DNA from: Sulfurimonas sp. SAG-AH-194-L11
GTDB lineage: Bacteria; Campylobacterota; Campylobacteria; Campylobacterales; Sulfurimonadaceae
Direction of reading: 5' to 3'
Assembly: GCF_029215995.1 (NCBI RefSeq)
Contig: NZ_JAEMVB010000013.1
Location: 1 to 52,513, forward strand
Length of the DNA stretch: 52,513 nucleotides
Shown piece by piece: positions 1 to 8,293 of the stretch. Position 1 is the first letter of the stretch. Each line of letters starts with the position of its first letter. Made by a program: the position numbers and the translations under genes. The notes under the pieces are model-generated. The model saw only the letters and a program-made list of their open reading frames with translations. It had not been told where the DNA came from and did no database searches.

Positions 1-54
1 TGAAGCTATGTATCAAATCTGAAAGCTTTTAGTAAGACTCAAAAAGGATAACTT

Positions 55-273
55 ATGAGTATTACAGAACAATCCAACTTAAACAAACAATATGATGCCC
101 GTAAGAAGTATTTACGAGCCAAAGAAGTAGCTGAGTATATGGGGATAGGTTTATCCACGGTATGGCTTTATGCAAGTAATGGAACACTAACACCAAAAAA
201 GATAAGTGCGAGAGTAACTGTTTTTAGTATAGATGAGATAAATAACCTCATCAATAGTGTTGAGGTTGTATAG
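55..273 (+). CDS. AlpA/excisionase-like helix-turn-helix DNA-binding protein
   Basis: A 72-residue protein with one MerR/AlpA-type winged helix (about residues 20-66): the segment YLRAKEVAEYMGIGLSTVWL is the typical start of the DNA-recognition fold of phage and island excisionases or transcription activators. A good ribosome site (AAAGGA, 43-48) sits 6 bases before the ATG. It is immediately followed by two more small genes, so the three probably form one transcript. AlpA-like proteins usually control excision or gene expression of integrated elements, which fits the island-like surroundings. The integrase itself is not in the window. The fold is clear; the exact function is inferred. Confidence 0.8.
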   Translation: MSITEQSNLNKQYDARKKYLRAKEVAEYMGIGLSTVWLYASNGTLTPKKISARVTVFSIDEINNLINSVEVV

Positions 274-537
274 ATGGCTAAGAAGAAATTATCTCATACA
301 GCTAAGATACTAAAGAAGCTGCTTAATAGTGAGACTGTAATAAGTAGTGATGTTTTTGCAAGTAATACTAATCAGTATTTCGGACATATTAAAGACCAGG
401 GCATAGAACTTATAGAATGGAATGATCCTGCAGATGGTAGACACTTAAAAAGAAAACTCAATATGACTGATGAGAACATAGACAAAGCGGAAAATTATCT
501 CAAAAGAATTATGGGAAAATCACATGAGCTTGACTAA
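274..537 (+). CDS. Hypothetical island protein
   Basis: An 87-residue basic protein starting at the base after the previous stop codon, so it is surely co-transcribed and probably translationally coupled with the AlpA-like gene. I do not recognise a family. The N-terminal half (KKLSHTAKILKKLLNSETVI, then a stretch typical of small winged helices) could be a helix-turn-helix domain, but no diagnostic motif is visible. Its last 14 bases overlap the next gene. Position suggests a control or replication accessory role in the island. Confidence 0.65.
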   Translation: MAKKKLSHTAKILKKLLNSETVISSDVFASNTNQYFGHIKDQGIELIEWNDPADGRHLKRKLNMTDENIDKAENYLKRIMGKSHELD

Positions 538-865
538 AGAAGATATTGACAAGCTGTCAGAGAAAAATTCTTTTTTAGTTCAAAAATCTATGTATGAAGA
601 TTTAAAACTTATGAATGCAAGTGAGTCACATTATATTTTAAATGCTATTTTTGAATATGTTATTAGTGGTGTTATTCCTACATTAGATAAACAAGAGCAT
701 AGGTTTGTAAAAAGTGTTTTTAATCGCTTTAAATTAGCTTATGACAATGACTCATCTAAGTGGCTAAAAGCCTGTAAAAAAAAGAGTTCTAATAAAAAGC
801 AAGAGTGGCTTAAAAGAAAAACTGATGTAAGTGGAAATCCATTAGAACACCCGACTTACAGTTAG
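524..865 (+). CDS. DUF6291-like phage/island protein
   Basis: A 113-residue protein. Residues about 15-85 resemble the DUF6291 family found near replication genes of phages and integrative elements: a helix with SFLVQKSMYEDLKLMNASES, a helix ending IFEYVISG, then a helix ending FKLAYDNDSSKW. The C-terminal tail is Lys-rich (CKKKSSNKKQEWLKRK) and short, so the copy may have lost a C-terminal part. It overlaps the preceding gene by 14 bases, completing a three-gene cassette. The family assignment is by eye and moderately sure; the biochemical role of the family is unknown to me. Confidence 0.6.
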   Translation: MSLTKEDIDKLSEKNSFLVQKSMYEDLKLMNASESHYILNAIFEYVISGVIPTLDKQEHRFVKSVFNRFKLAYDNDSSKWLKACKKKSSNKKQEWLKRKTDVSGNPLEHPTYS

Positions 866-877
866 CTTTTATACAAG

Positions 878-914
878 TGTATACAACTGTATAGAGCTTT
901 AGAAGTTGTATACA
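878..914. repeat. 11-bp inverted repeat with TGTATAC motifs
   Basis: The arms TGTATACAACT (878-888) and AGTTGTATACA (904-914) are perfectly complementary around a 15-base spacer. Related TATAC/TGTACA words flank them (870-876, 917-922). This could be a protein-binding site of the island, an origin-like repeat cluster or a hairpin. No T-tract follows, so a terminator is unlikely. Confidence 0.5.
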
Positions 915-1063
915 GTTTGTACAGATAGGAACGGAACGGAGTGGAGTGGACTATTCTTCTCTCTTATAGGGAAAGTATTATTTTTATTCTAAAAAAAGAA
1001 ACAACTTAGGAACTGTTAATAAGTTTTAATAGGAAGTAAGTATAACAGATGGGAGTATTTATA

Positions 1064-1201
1064 ATGAGAATAAAAGAACAAAATAAAAACATAGATTTTG
1101 GAAAGGTTGTATCGGCTGATGATATTGACATGAGCTTAGATATTATCAAGGGTGTATCGTACCTTTTAGGAGCGATGGAACAGATAGAAAGAAATACATG
1201 A
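1064..1201 (+). CDS. Small hypothetical protein (45 aa)
   Basis: A short open frame coding for 45 residues (MRIKEQNKNIDFGKVVSADD and on), preceded by GGGAG 8 bases before the ATG at 1064. An in-frame upstream ATG at 1049 has a weaker ribosome site. The product is acidic and helical with no recognised family. It lies in the island spacer between the AlpA cassette and the toxin-antitoxin pair, so it may be real or a remnant of a larger decayed gene. Confidence 0.4.
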   Translation: MRIKEQNKNIDFGKVVSADDIDMSLDIIKGVSYLLGAMEQIERNT

Positions 1202-1503
1202 CAAAAGGTTTATATGCCTTACAGGTAATTTAGATAGCAGCAATTAAGCCGAACATAGAGTATATGGATGATTTTATGCGATATAAGACAATAGCAAAGG
1301 ATATGCAAAGGTTTTAATGTAGGGGTTGGTGTAATTACTACAAGTGATGGGCTTATCAGTAATCGACTCTCAGTCATTATTTTATGTACACCACTTTTCA
1401 AATTTTTAAAATAGGTAACAGTTAAAAGTTATGTACTATTGAGTATAAAATCTCTATAAATGAAACTATGTTATAATCACTTAGATTAAAAAAGAGGTTT
1501 ATT
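1202..1503. other. Spacer without a recognisable gene; promoter of mntA at its end
   Basis: Several short frames are broken by stops and none resembles a family I know, so this looks like decayed island DNA. The only supported signals are at the 3' end: a TATAAT box at 1472-1477 and an AGAGG ribosome site just before the ATG at 1504, which serve the toxin-antitoxin pair. Confidence 0.5.
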
Positions 1504-1809
1504 ATGTCTAATGATAAGAAGAGCATATTAACAACACTAAAGGAACTTAAGCCCACTTATGAGAAAGAGGGTTTAATACTTTTAGGACTCTTTGGAAGCT
1601 ATGCAAGAGATACACAAACTAAGCATAGTGATATTGATCTAGCCTATAAACTTGATTATGATAAGTTCTCCTTAAAATATAAGGGTGGTTTTGCAAAACT
1701 GCTTAGAATAGATGAGGTTAAAAAAGAGCTACAAACGATTTTTAATACTCGTATAGACTTAGTGCCTGATACAAACAAATCAATCCTCAAAGAGCTTATA
1801 AATGTCTAA
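1504..1809 (+). CDS. mntA: MntA-type minimal nucleotidyltransferase antitoxin
   Basis: A 101-residue minimal nucleotidyltransferase. The signature GS-X10-DXD is present as GSYARDTQTKHSDIDL (residues about 31-46), with a further acidic residue expected in the segment TRIDLVPD near residue 89. In type VII toxin-antitoxin systems such proteins neutralise the partner HEPN ribonuclease by adding AMP units to a tyrosine. The gene has its own TATAAT promoter and a good ribosome site, and overlaps the downstream hepT gene by 8 bases, the usual arrangement for this pair. It probably stabilises the island or acts in phage defence. Confidence 0.85.
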   Translation: MSNDKKSILTTLKELKPTYEKEGLILLGLFGSYARDTQTKHSDIDLAYKLDYDKFSLKYKGGFAKLLRIDEVKKELQTIFNTRIDLVPDTNKSILKELINV

Positions 1810-2149
1810 TGCTATGAATAGATTAAAGAAAATTTACGAGTGTATAGAGAACATTGAATTTATTATCAGTACAAACGACTTGAAAATAACTCGTGCTATT
1901 GAAGATAAGCTTATTAAACCCGCAATTAGAATGAACATAGTACGAATAGCTGAACAGTTCTCAAAACTCAAAGATGATAATGAGTTCAAAATCCTTGAAG
2001 CATTTACGAGTGAAGATTTAAAAGGTATTAGTGCAGTTAGAAACTACATAGCACATGATTATGATAGCACAGATGATAATATCATTGAAGAGGTAGTTAG
2101 ATATAACCTACCTACATTTAAAGAAACTGTTCAAAAGCTTTTAAAGTAA
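1802..2149 (+). CDS. hepT: HepT-type HEPN ribonuclease toxin
   Basis: A 115-residue all-helical HEPN (DUF86) protein. The catalytic RX4HXY motif is intact as RNYIAHDY (residues about 80-87). In this family Arg and His form the RNase site and the Tyr is AMPylated by the MntA partner. It starts 8 bases inside mntA, so the two are translationally coupled. As both active-site motifs are complete, the module looks functional rather than decayed, in contrast to the surrounding spacers. Confidence 0.85.
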   Translation: MSNAMNRLKKIYECIENIEFIISTNDLKITRAIEDKLIKPAIRMNIVRIAEQFSKLKDDNEFKILEAFTSEDLKGISAVRNYIAHDYDSTDDNIIEEVVRYNLPTFKETVQKLLK

Positions 2150-2225
2150 GAGTGACATTGCTTTTTAGGGGTATATTAAGGGGTATAATTTTAAAGTAAA
2201 TTATTAAACCCCTATAAATAGCCTT

Positions 2226-2258
2226 GAAATAGACATCTATGGTTTCTCGTGGGGAGAC
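2226..2258. other. Short GU-containing hairpin downstream of trpA
   Basis: The segment TGGTTTCTC, loop GTG, GGGAGACCA can form 9 pairs (two of them G-U). It lies between the converging hepT and trpA genes at the apparent island/core junction. There is no T-tract, so a terminator is only a possibility; a remnant of an attachment site is an alternative. Confidence 0.25.
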
Positions 2259-2270
2259 CAGCTTTGAGCT

Positions 2271-3008
2271 TTAGTTTATTTCATTCTTAATTATTTTTGC
2301 CAATTCACAGCAGTTAGATATTTTTTGTGTGTAAGAGAGAGAATCTTTTAATAGTATGTCAATAAAGGCACTTCCTACTATAACGCCATCAGCTCCAAGA
2401 ACTTTATCTTTAGCCGTTTTCGCATTTACTCCAAAACCTACATAGACTGGAGTTTGAGTGTACTTTTTAATATCACTTAAAAAAGCTTGTAAATTTTCAG
2501 CTTTACCTGAACCTGTTATACCAGTGTATGCCACCATGTAAATAAACTTTTGTGCATCAGTTACAACTTCTTTGATACGTGCTTCACTATCTGTTGGGGC
2601 TACAAATGAGATGTTAGCGATACTATTTTCATTAAAAAGTCCTTCATATAGTAAAGCCTCTTCGTGTGGTAGGTCAGGAATGATAAGCCCGTTAACTTGT
2701 ATTTTTTTTGCAAGAGGTATTAACTCCTGTAAGTTTTGCTGATAAAAACTATTAAAATAACCCATCCATAAAGTATCTACTTGAGGAGCAACTACTTCTG
2801 AAATCTCTAAAAGGTCTTTAAATTTAAATCCATCTTCAAGTGCCTTATGGTTTGCTTTTTCTATAAGTGGACCATCAGCAACGGGGTCTGAGAATGGTAC
2901 ACCAAACTCTAGGGTATCTACACCACTTTGACCAAGTGCTAAGGCTAAGTCAATACTAAATAATTTTTCTGGGTATCCAGAGGTAATATATGCTACAAGT
3001 TTTTTCAA
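2271..3008 (-). CDS. trpA: Tryptophan synthase alpha subunit
   Basis: A 245-residue TIM-barrel enzyme that cleaves indole-3-glycerol phosphate to indole and glyceraldehyde 3-phosphate and passes indole to TrpB. Family landmarks are clear: AYITSGYP at the N-terminus, the catalytic region DTLEFGVPFSDPVADGPLI (residues about 32-50), LIIPDLPHEEA with the second acidic residue, and the phosphate-binding YTGITG loop. It lies 1 base after an HPt-domain gene on the same strand and not next to other trp genes, as is common in Campylobacterota. Slightly shorter than most TrpA proteins but with no missing core motif. Confidence 0.96.
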   Translation of the reverse strand: MKKLVAYITSGYPEKLFSIDLALALGQSGVDTLEFGVPFSDPVADGPLIEKANHKALEDGFKFKDLLEISEVVAPQVDTLWMGYFNSFYQQNLQELIPLAKKIQVNGLIIPDLPHEEALLYEGLFNENSIANISFVAPTDSEARIKEVVTDAQKFIYMVAYTGITGSGKAENLQAFLSDIKKYTQTPVYVGFGVNAKTAKDKVLGADGVIVGSAFIDILLKDSLSYTQKISNCCELAKIIKNEIN

Positions 3009-3009
3009 T

Positions 3010-3417
3010 CTATTTTTCCAAGTCGGGTATTTTGAGTAAGGAGTATCTAATCTTACTCAATTTGTTATCAAGTTTAAAGTCATCTTGCCAAGTGGCAAAC
3101 ATATCACTTATGTCTAAAAGCCATGTTGTTGTCTCTTCGCTAACGGGAGGTTTTGCCTTTCGTAGAGCTTCAAGTTCATCTTCAACAAAAGAGGCAAGCT
3201 TCGCCATAGGAGTTATTTGAAGATAACCTGAAGCAGATTTTATATTATGAAAGACACGAAAAAGTTCATTTACACTTCTATCATAACTATTGGGTTTGGA
3301 GAGATCAATTATCATGACTTCCATACTCTCAACCATCATAGAATAGTGATCTAGAAACTCATCAACAATTTCAAAATCAAAGTTTGCATCTAAATCACTT
3401 CTTATGCCCATAAACAA
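3010..3417 (-). CDS. HPt (histidine phosphotransfer) domain protein
   Basis: A 135-residue helical protein with the histidine phosphotransfer signature FHNIKSASGYLQITPMAKLA (residues about 55-74), where His is the phospho-acceptor. It follows the CheA P1-domain pattern (ELFRVFHNIKSASG) but has no kinase or receiver domain. It probably passes phosphate between a sensor kinase and a response regulator elsewhere. The stop is separated from trpA by one base, so the two share a transcript despite unrelated roles. The start used lies 2 codons upstream of an alternative Met. Confidence 0.82.
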   Translation of the reverse strand: MFMGIRSDLDANFDFEIVDEFLDHYSMMVESMEVMIIDLSKPNSYDRSVNELFRVFHNIKSASGYLQITPMAKLASFVEDELEALRKAKPPVSEETTTWLLDISDMFATWQDDFKLDNKLSKIRYSLLKIPDLEK

Positions 3418-3489
3418 ATTCTCCTATATAGTCCAAATTATAGCAATTTTTAGTTAAAATACTTTAATTAATATATAAAGAGTAATCAA

Positions 3490-4281
3490 ATGAGTAAAAA
3501 ACTAACAATTTCTTCAATCAAAAAGAGTAAAGGGTCTAAGCCTTTAGTGATGATAACGGCATATGATGCTCTTTTTGCAAGACTTCTAGCTGATAGTGCA
3601 GATATGCTTTTAGTAGGAGATTCTTTAAATATGTCTTTTGCAGGTAAAAGTGATACTATAAGTGCAACTTTAGAGCAGATGATTTATCATACAAATGCTG
3701 TATGTGCAGGTGCACCAAATAGTTTTGTAGTAGCAGATATGCCTTTTGGTACATATGTCAATAAAGAGAGTGCATTAGAAAACGCGATTAAAGTGTTTCA
3801 GCAAACACAAGCGGATTGTGTAAAGATTGAAGGGGGTGCAGATAAGGCTGAGACTGTAAAGTACCTGACAGATAATGGTATTGCAGTTTGTGGTCATATA
3901 GGATTATTACCTCAGTCTGTTCGTAGTGAGGGTGGCTATAAGGTTAAAGGAAAAACACAAGAAGAAGCAAGACAGCTAATCGAAGATGCTAAAGCAATAG
4001 AAGCAGCAGGAGCTTTTTGTTTAGTTATAGAGGGTGTTAAAGCAGATGTGGCTAAAAATGTTGCTGCATCAGTTAGTGTTCCCGTTATTGGAATAGGAGC
4101 GGGTAGTGATGTTGATGGACAAGTACTCGTTTTCTCAGATATGTTAGGACTTTTTGAAGCGTTTACTCCTAAGTTTGTAAAAAAGTATATCAATGGAGCA
4201 TCAATAGTACGCGATGCAGTTGCAACTTACGCAGATGAGGTTCAAAAGAGAGAATTTCCACAAGAGGAACATACCTATTAA
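3490..4281 (+). CDS. panB: 3-methyl-2-oxobutanoate hydroxymethyltransferase
   Basis: A 263-residue ketopantoate hydroxymethyltransferase, first step of pantothenate/CoA synthesis, transferring a one-carbon unit from methylene-tetrahydrofolate. Metal- and substrate-binding motifs are present: MLLVGDSLNMSFAG (residues about 38-51), DCVKIEGG (about 111-118), and CGHIGLLPQSV (about 135-145). Length is normal. Followed after 15 bases by ruvB on the same strand, a pairing that I regard as positional only. Confidence 0.96.
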   Translation: MSKKLTISSIKKSKGSKPLVMITAYDALFARLLADSADMLLVGDSLNMSFAGKSDTISATLEQMIYHTNAVCAGAPNSFVVADMPFGTYVNKESALENAIKVFQQTQADCVKIEGGADKAETVKYLTDNGIAVCGHIGLLPQSVRSEGGYKVKGKTQEEARQLIEDAKAIEAAGAFCLVIEGVKADVAKNVAASVSVPVIGIGAGSDVDGQVLVFSDMLGLFEAFTPKFVKKYINGASIVRDAVATYADEVQKREFPQEEHTY

Positions 4282-4296
4282 TGAGAGATTTTGCTA

Positions 4297-5325
4297 ATGA
4301 GTGACTTTATGGATGATAGACTCGTTGAAATCGAGACTTTTAGTATGGAAGAAGAGAGTAGTGAAGTTACACTTCGTCCTGATGCTTGGAGTGAGTATAT
4401 CGGTCAAGAGCAGATAAAGAAAAATTTAGGTGTTTTTATAGAGGCTAGTAAGAAACGCGGTGAGGCACTAGACCATGTTCTTTTTTATGGACCTCCTGGA
4501 CTTGGTAAAACTACACTGGCACTTATAATCGCAAACGAGATGAATACTAACATTAAAGTAACAGCTGCTCCTATGATAGAAAAGAGTGGTGATTTAGCAG
4601 CGATACTTACAAACCTAGAAGAGGGAGATATCCTTTTTATAGATGAGATTCATCGTCTCTCCCCAGCAGTTGAAGAGATTCTTTACTCTTCTATGGAAGA
4701 TTATCGTATTGATATTATCATTGGAAGTGGTCCCGCTGCCCAAACAGTTAAAATTGACCTTCCGCGTTTTACTCTCATCGGTGCAACAACCCGTGCCGGT
4801 ATGCTCTCAAATCCTCTTCGTGATAGATTTGGGATGAGTTTTCGTATGCAGTTTTATAGCTCTGATGAACTCGCACAAATCATTGTACAAGCCTCAAATA
4901 AACTTGAACGTGAAATAGTAAAAGAGGCATCATTTGAAATAGCAAAACGCAGCCGTGGAACTCCTCGTATAGCCTTACGTTTACTGCGTCGTGTAAGAGA
5001 TTTCGCTGAGGTGGCAGATGAAGAGCATATAAATCAAAAACGAACAGAGTATGCTTTAAATGAACTTGGAATTAACTCACATGGGTTTGATGAGATGGAT
5101 CTGCGTTTACTCAATCTTCTAGTAGCAGCAAAAGGTAGAGCTATGGGTCTTAGCTCAATTGCGGCATCACTTAGCGAGGATGAGGGAACTGTTGAAGATG
5201 TCTTAGAACCTTACTTAATAGCAAATGGTTACCTAGAGAGAACAGCAAAAGGCCGAAGAGCAACACGAGCCACATATGATGTCCTAAACATGGACTGGGT
5301 TAATGAAGAAGGAACATTATTTTGA
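4297..5325 (+). CDS. ruvB: Holliday junction branch migration helicase RuvB
   Basis: AAA+ motor of the RuvABC recombination machine. Visible in order: N-terminal [18 protein letters not shown], Walker [10 protein letters not shown], Walker [11 protein letters not shown], sensor-1 [19 protein letters not shown] with the arginine finger region, and the C-terminal winged helix with [14 protein letters not shown] take the ATG at 4297 ([13 protein letters not shown]) as start; a TTG two codons earlier is open but unlikely. The 342-residue length is typical. Confidence 0.97.
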   Translation: MSDFMDDRLVEIETFSMEEESSEVTLRPDAWSEYIGQEQIKKNLGVFIEASKKRGEALDHVLFYGPPGLGKTTLALIIANEMNTNIKVTAAPMIEKSGDLAAILTNLEEGDILFIDEIHRLSPAVEEILYSSMEDYRIDIIIGSGPAAQTVKIDLPRFTLIGATTRAGMLSNPLRDRFGMSFRMQFYSSDELAQIIVQASNKLEREIVKEASFEIAKRSRGTPRIALRLLRRVRDFAEVADEEHINQKRTEYALNELGINSHGFDEMDLRLLNLLVAAKGRAMGLSSIAASLSEDEGTVEDVLEPYLIANGYLERTAKGRRATRATYDVLNMDWVNEEGTLF

Positions 5326-5341
5326 AAAGGATCCAAATATT

Positions 5342-6397
5342 ATGAAACCTCAGTTTTTTATAGCAGCACTTTTTGCAGTATCTTTATATGGGATGTATTA
5401 TCTCTACTCTCCATTTTTACTTGTAATTTTGATAGCAGGACTTTTAGCAATTTCAACTTCAAATATTCAGAATTTTTTTGAGCATTATTTAAAAAACAAA
5501 CTGCTTGCATCTTTAGTTTCTAGTCTTCTTTTAGCTGTACTGTTTTTTGCTCCTCTTGGCTACTTCTTAACTACTTTAACTATAGAGTTAAACAACCTCT
5601 CAGCAGAGACGATTCATCAAGTTGAAGCTAGTATTAGAGCATTTGTGAATAATCCACCCTCTTATTTACTTTTTTTAAAACCCTATTTACAGGATACTTT
5701 AAAAGAGTTGGATATCAATTCATTGACTTCAAATGCACTTGGAATCGCTGGATATATTGGCGCTTTTAGTGCAGGCTTTTTGAAAAATGCTTTTCTTGTT
5801 ATCATCTTTTATTTTTTCGCACTCTATAATGGAAGTGTGATGATAAACTTTTTAAAAAGAATAGTGCAGATGTCGGTAGAGGAGAGCACTCTTTTAGCAA
5901 GAGAACTCTCTGATGTTATGAGTGTAGTTTTTTACTCTATTATAGCAACTGCTATGTTTCAGGGTATACTCTTTGGAGCGGCTATCTCCTACATGGGGTA
6001 TAATGGTTTACTCTTTGGTATCATGTATGGTTTTGCCTCTTTGATTCCTGTTATAGGTGGTATTTTAATGTGGTTACCATTTATGATATATGAGTTTTCA
6101 ATTGGTAATAATACAAATGCAATTTTTATCGCGATTTATTCTATCATAATGATTTCTATTATTGCCGATACTTTTATCAAACCTATCATCATAAGAGAGA
6201 TAAATCAGCGTTTGCTCAACGAGGGTGATACTAAAATGAATGAGTTGGTGATTTTCTTTGCAATCATTGCTGGACTTACTACTTTTGGGTTTTGGGGAAT
6301 GATTTTAGGGCCTGCAATTACTGCATTTTTCTTTACTATATTGAAACTTTTTGAAGCAAGAAGTCAAGAGTGTTTAGACAAAAATCTAAATATTTAG
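5342..6397 (+). CDS. AI-2E/PerM family transporter-like membrane protein
   Basis: About 351 residues with the topology of the AI-2E transporter (PerM/TqsA) family: N-terminal membrane pair (FFIAALFAVSLYGMYYLYS), a soluble middle region, and a C-terminal cluster of five or so hydrophobic segments including GFASLIPVIGGILMWLPF and a GFWGMILGPAITAFF end, which are the family hallmarks. Members are linked to signal export or Na+/H+ exchange, but the substrate cannot be read from sequence. The ATG at 5342 has AAAGGA about 10 bases upstream and leaves a 16-base gap from ruvB; an in-frame ATG at 5303 would overlap ruvB by 23 bases. Confidence 0.85.
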   Translation: MKPQFFIAALFAVSLYGMYYLYSPFLLVILIAGLLAISTSNIQNFFEHYLKNKLLASLVSSLLLAVLFFAPLGYFLTTLTIELNNLSAETIHQVEASIRAFVNNPPSYLLFLKPYLQDTLKELDINSLTSNALGIAGYIGAFSAGFLKNAFLVIIFYFFALYNGSVMINFLKRIVQMSVEESTLLARELSDVMSVVFYSIIATAMFQGILFGAAISYMGYNGLLFGIMYGFASLIPVIGGILMWLPFMIYEFSIGNNTNAIFIAIYSIIMISIIADTFIKPIIIREINQRLLNEGDTKMNELVIFFAIIAGLTTFGFWGMILGPAITAFFFTILKLFEARSQECLDKNLNI

Positions 6398-6406
6398 TCC
6401 GTAAGG

Positions 6407-7288
6407 TCAGTTATAAATCTCGGGATGATCATTTTTAAAACGTCTATGTAACCAAAACCAAAATTTTGGCTCTTTTTTAATTAGGTCTTGAAGCCAATCA
6501 GCTTGAAGTTGTGTAGCTTTTAGAATATCTGCTTGTTCATCATCAGTATGCTCAACGGGTATCTCATCAAAAAGCATTAAAGTATAGTTCTCTTCATCAT
6601 CTGTTTTGATAGTAACGGGAATAACCGCAGCATTAAACTTTCTTGCTAGGTAAGCTGGAGTATATGTCTGACGCAGTTGTTTTCCAAAGAAGTCTATCAT
6701 GATTCCCTCTTTAGGGTTTATATTTGTATCGATTAAAATCCCACTCGCTTTTTTTGCTCGTATGAGTTTTATGAGTGCTTTGGCTACACGTGTTTTTTCT
6801 AGGTTTGTATTTCCAAATCGTGCGCGACCTTCAAGCAACCACTCTTCGTAGACCTCATTCTTCATCTTTTTATAGACTCCGGCAACAGGCTCTACAAAAG
6901 CACCAAGAGAAGCACCACCAAACTCCCAAGAGGAGTAGTGTGATGTGATATATATAACAGCACGACCCTCATCATGCACTTTTTTTACAACTTCTGCATT
7001 TTGGACTGTAATAATCTCTTTGAGTTCATCAAGTGACATATTTCGCAGTTCCATGATATGTTTAAAGTTAAAGATGAGGTTTTTAAAACTATAACGGACT
7101 ATCTCTTCTATCTCTTTTTCACTTTTTTCATTACCAAATACAAAACGAATATTTGTTCGTGCGATATTTCTATATTTTTTAGAAAGATAGTATGCTAATG
7201 TAGCTAGCGAAGAGAAGAAAGCTTTTCTAAAACTTTTAGGTAAAAACATCAATATTTTTTCGAAAATTAATAGTAGTTTATAACCCAT
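6407..7288 (-). CDS. Lipid A biosynthesis acyltransferase (LpxL/HtrB family)
   Basis: Membrane-associated late acyltransferase adding a secondary acyl chain to lipid A. The catalytic HX4(D/E) motif is HYSSWEFGG (residues about 115-123). The N-terminal membrane helix (LLLIFEKILMFLP), IDTNINPKEG and the C-terminal FWFWLHRRFKN segment are typical of the family. The ATG at 7288 is preceded by AAAGGA and overlaps the end of waaC by 11 bases; a longer reading frame to 7324 exists but has no ribosome site. With waaC it forms an LPS lipid A/core operon. Which acyl chain is added is not readable. Confidence 0.9.
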   Translation of the reverse strand: MGYKLLLIFEKILMFLPKSFRKAFFSSLATLAYYLSKKYRNIARTNIRFVFGNEKSEKEIEEIVRYSFKNLIFNFKHIMELRNMSLDELKEIITVQNAEVVKKVHDEGRAVIYITSHYSSWEFGGASLGAFVEPVAGVYKKMKNEVYEEWLLEGRARFGNTNLEKTRVAKALIKLIRAKKASGILIDTNINPKEGIMIDFFGKQLRQTYTPAYLARKFNAAVIPVTIKTDDEENYTLMLFDEIPVEHTDDEQADILKATQLQADWLQDLIKKEPKFWFWLHRRFKNDHPEIYN

Positions 7289-8279
7289 ATAAAAGTTCCT
7301 TTGCTTTAGTAATAATCTGCTCACTCTTTATCTCTTGTATAGAGTAGTCATTTTTATTAATTTTTAAAATATCTACCTTTGAGGGTGATTTGAGACCTAT
7401 ATTTTTTGGTGTTTCATAAATCATACGAGTAGTTGTTGGTCCAAGTAGTGTAATAGAGGCTATGTTTTGTGCCCAAGCAATATGTGTAGGACCAGTATCG
7501 TTACCTATGAGTAAATCCATAGCAGAGATGTAGGATACAAGTTCTGTTAGTTCAAGTGAAGGTGCTAAAGTTGCATATTTACTATTGTCCACTATCCACT
7601 CAGCACTTCTTTTCTCTTCTTCACTTCCCCAAATTATATAAGCATTTTCTTTGAGTGAATTGCATATATTTACTATCAACTCTTTAGGATAAATTTTCGA
7701 TTGCCAAGATGCCCCAATTACAAAAGCGATATTTTTCTTCTCTTGAGGTAATTCATACTTTTTACTAACTGCAAAAACTGCCTTTTTTTTGAGGAGCATC
7801 TTATCACTTATATTAAATCCTAAAACATCTGAAACAATAAAAGTATTGCGTTTTACAACATTACTCTCATAAGATATATGTGAAGTGGACTTATAAAAAA
7901 GAGTTGCTAATGATTCTCTTGTTGAAGATTTATCAAAGCCATGTGTATTTTTACCAATTAAACGCGAGACTATTGCTGACTTTATTAAACCCTGCATATC
8001 TATGATAATGTCAAAATTATTGAGTTGCTTGAGTGTTTGAAGTGTCTCTTTAAATAGTTGAAAACTCTTCTCTTTTTTTACACGTTTGAGATTAATGGTA
8101 TGAATACAACTGAGTTGTGGAAGCAGAGTTAAAATAGGCGAAAATACTTCTTCAGTAACCCACTCTATATCTGCTTGAGGATAAGCCTCTTTTATAAACT
8201 GTAAGACTACAGCACTATTGATTATGTCGCCGAGTGCTGAGAGTCTTACTATTGCAATTTTTTTAATATCTTTATTCAT
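7278..8279 (-). CDS. waaC: Lipopolysaccharide heptosyltransferase I
   Basis: A 333-residue family GT9 glycosyltransferase that attaches the first L-glycero-D-manno-heptose to Kdo of the LPS core. The N-terminus IAIVRLSALGDIINSAVVLQ and the donor-site motif IGNDTGPTHIAWA are the diagnostic elements; IDMQGLIKSAIVSRLIG is also typical of WaaC. It overlaps the downstream acyltransferase by 11 bases. Upstream lies a separate metallophosphoesterase gene on the same strand with a 14-base gap. Confidence 0.9.
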   Translation of the reverse strand: MNKDIKKIAIVRLSALGDIINSAVVLQFIKEAYPQADIEWVTEEVFSPILTLLPQLSCIHTINLKRVKKEKSFQLFKETLQTLKQLNNFDIIIDMQGLIKSAIVSRLIGKNTHGFDKSSTRESLATLFYKSTSHISYESNVVKRNTFIVSDVLGFNISDKMLLKKKAVFAVSKKYELPQEKKNIAFVIGASWQSKIYPKELIVNICNSLKENAYIIWGSEEEKRSAEWIVDNSKYATLAPSLELTELVSYISAMDLLIGNDTGPTHIAWAQNIASITLLGPTTTRMIYETPKNIGLKSPSKVDILKINKNDYSIQEIKSEQIITKAKELLYGL

Positions 8280-8293
8280 TAATGATATTATAT

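Noticed and set aside
937..951. GGAGTGGAGTGGA-like run shared with 20460-20474 as an element end
   Set aside because: Too short and simple to show common origin; only one occurrence in each island.
1219..1401. Minus-strand 60-residue open frame
   Set aside because: No ribosome site or family resemblance, low-complexity hydrophobic sequence in decayed spacer DNA.
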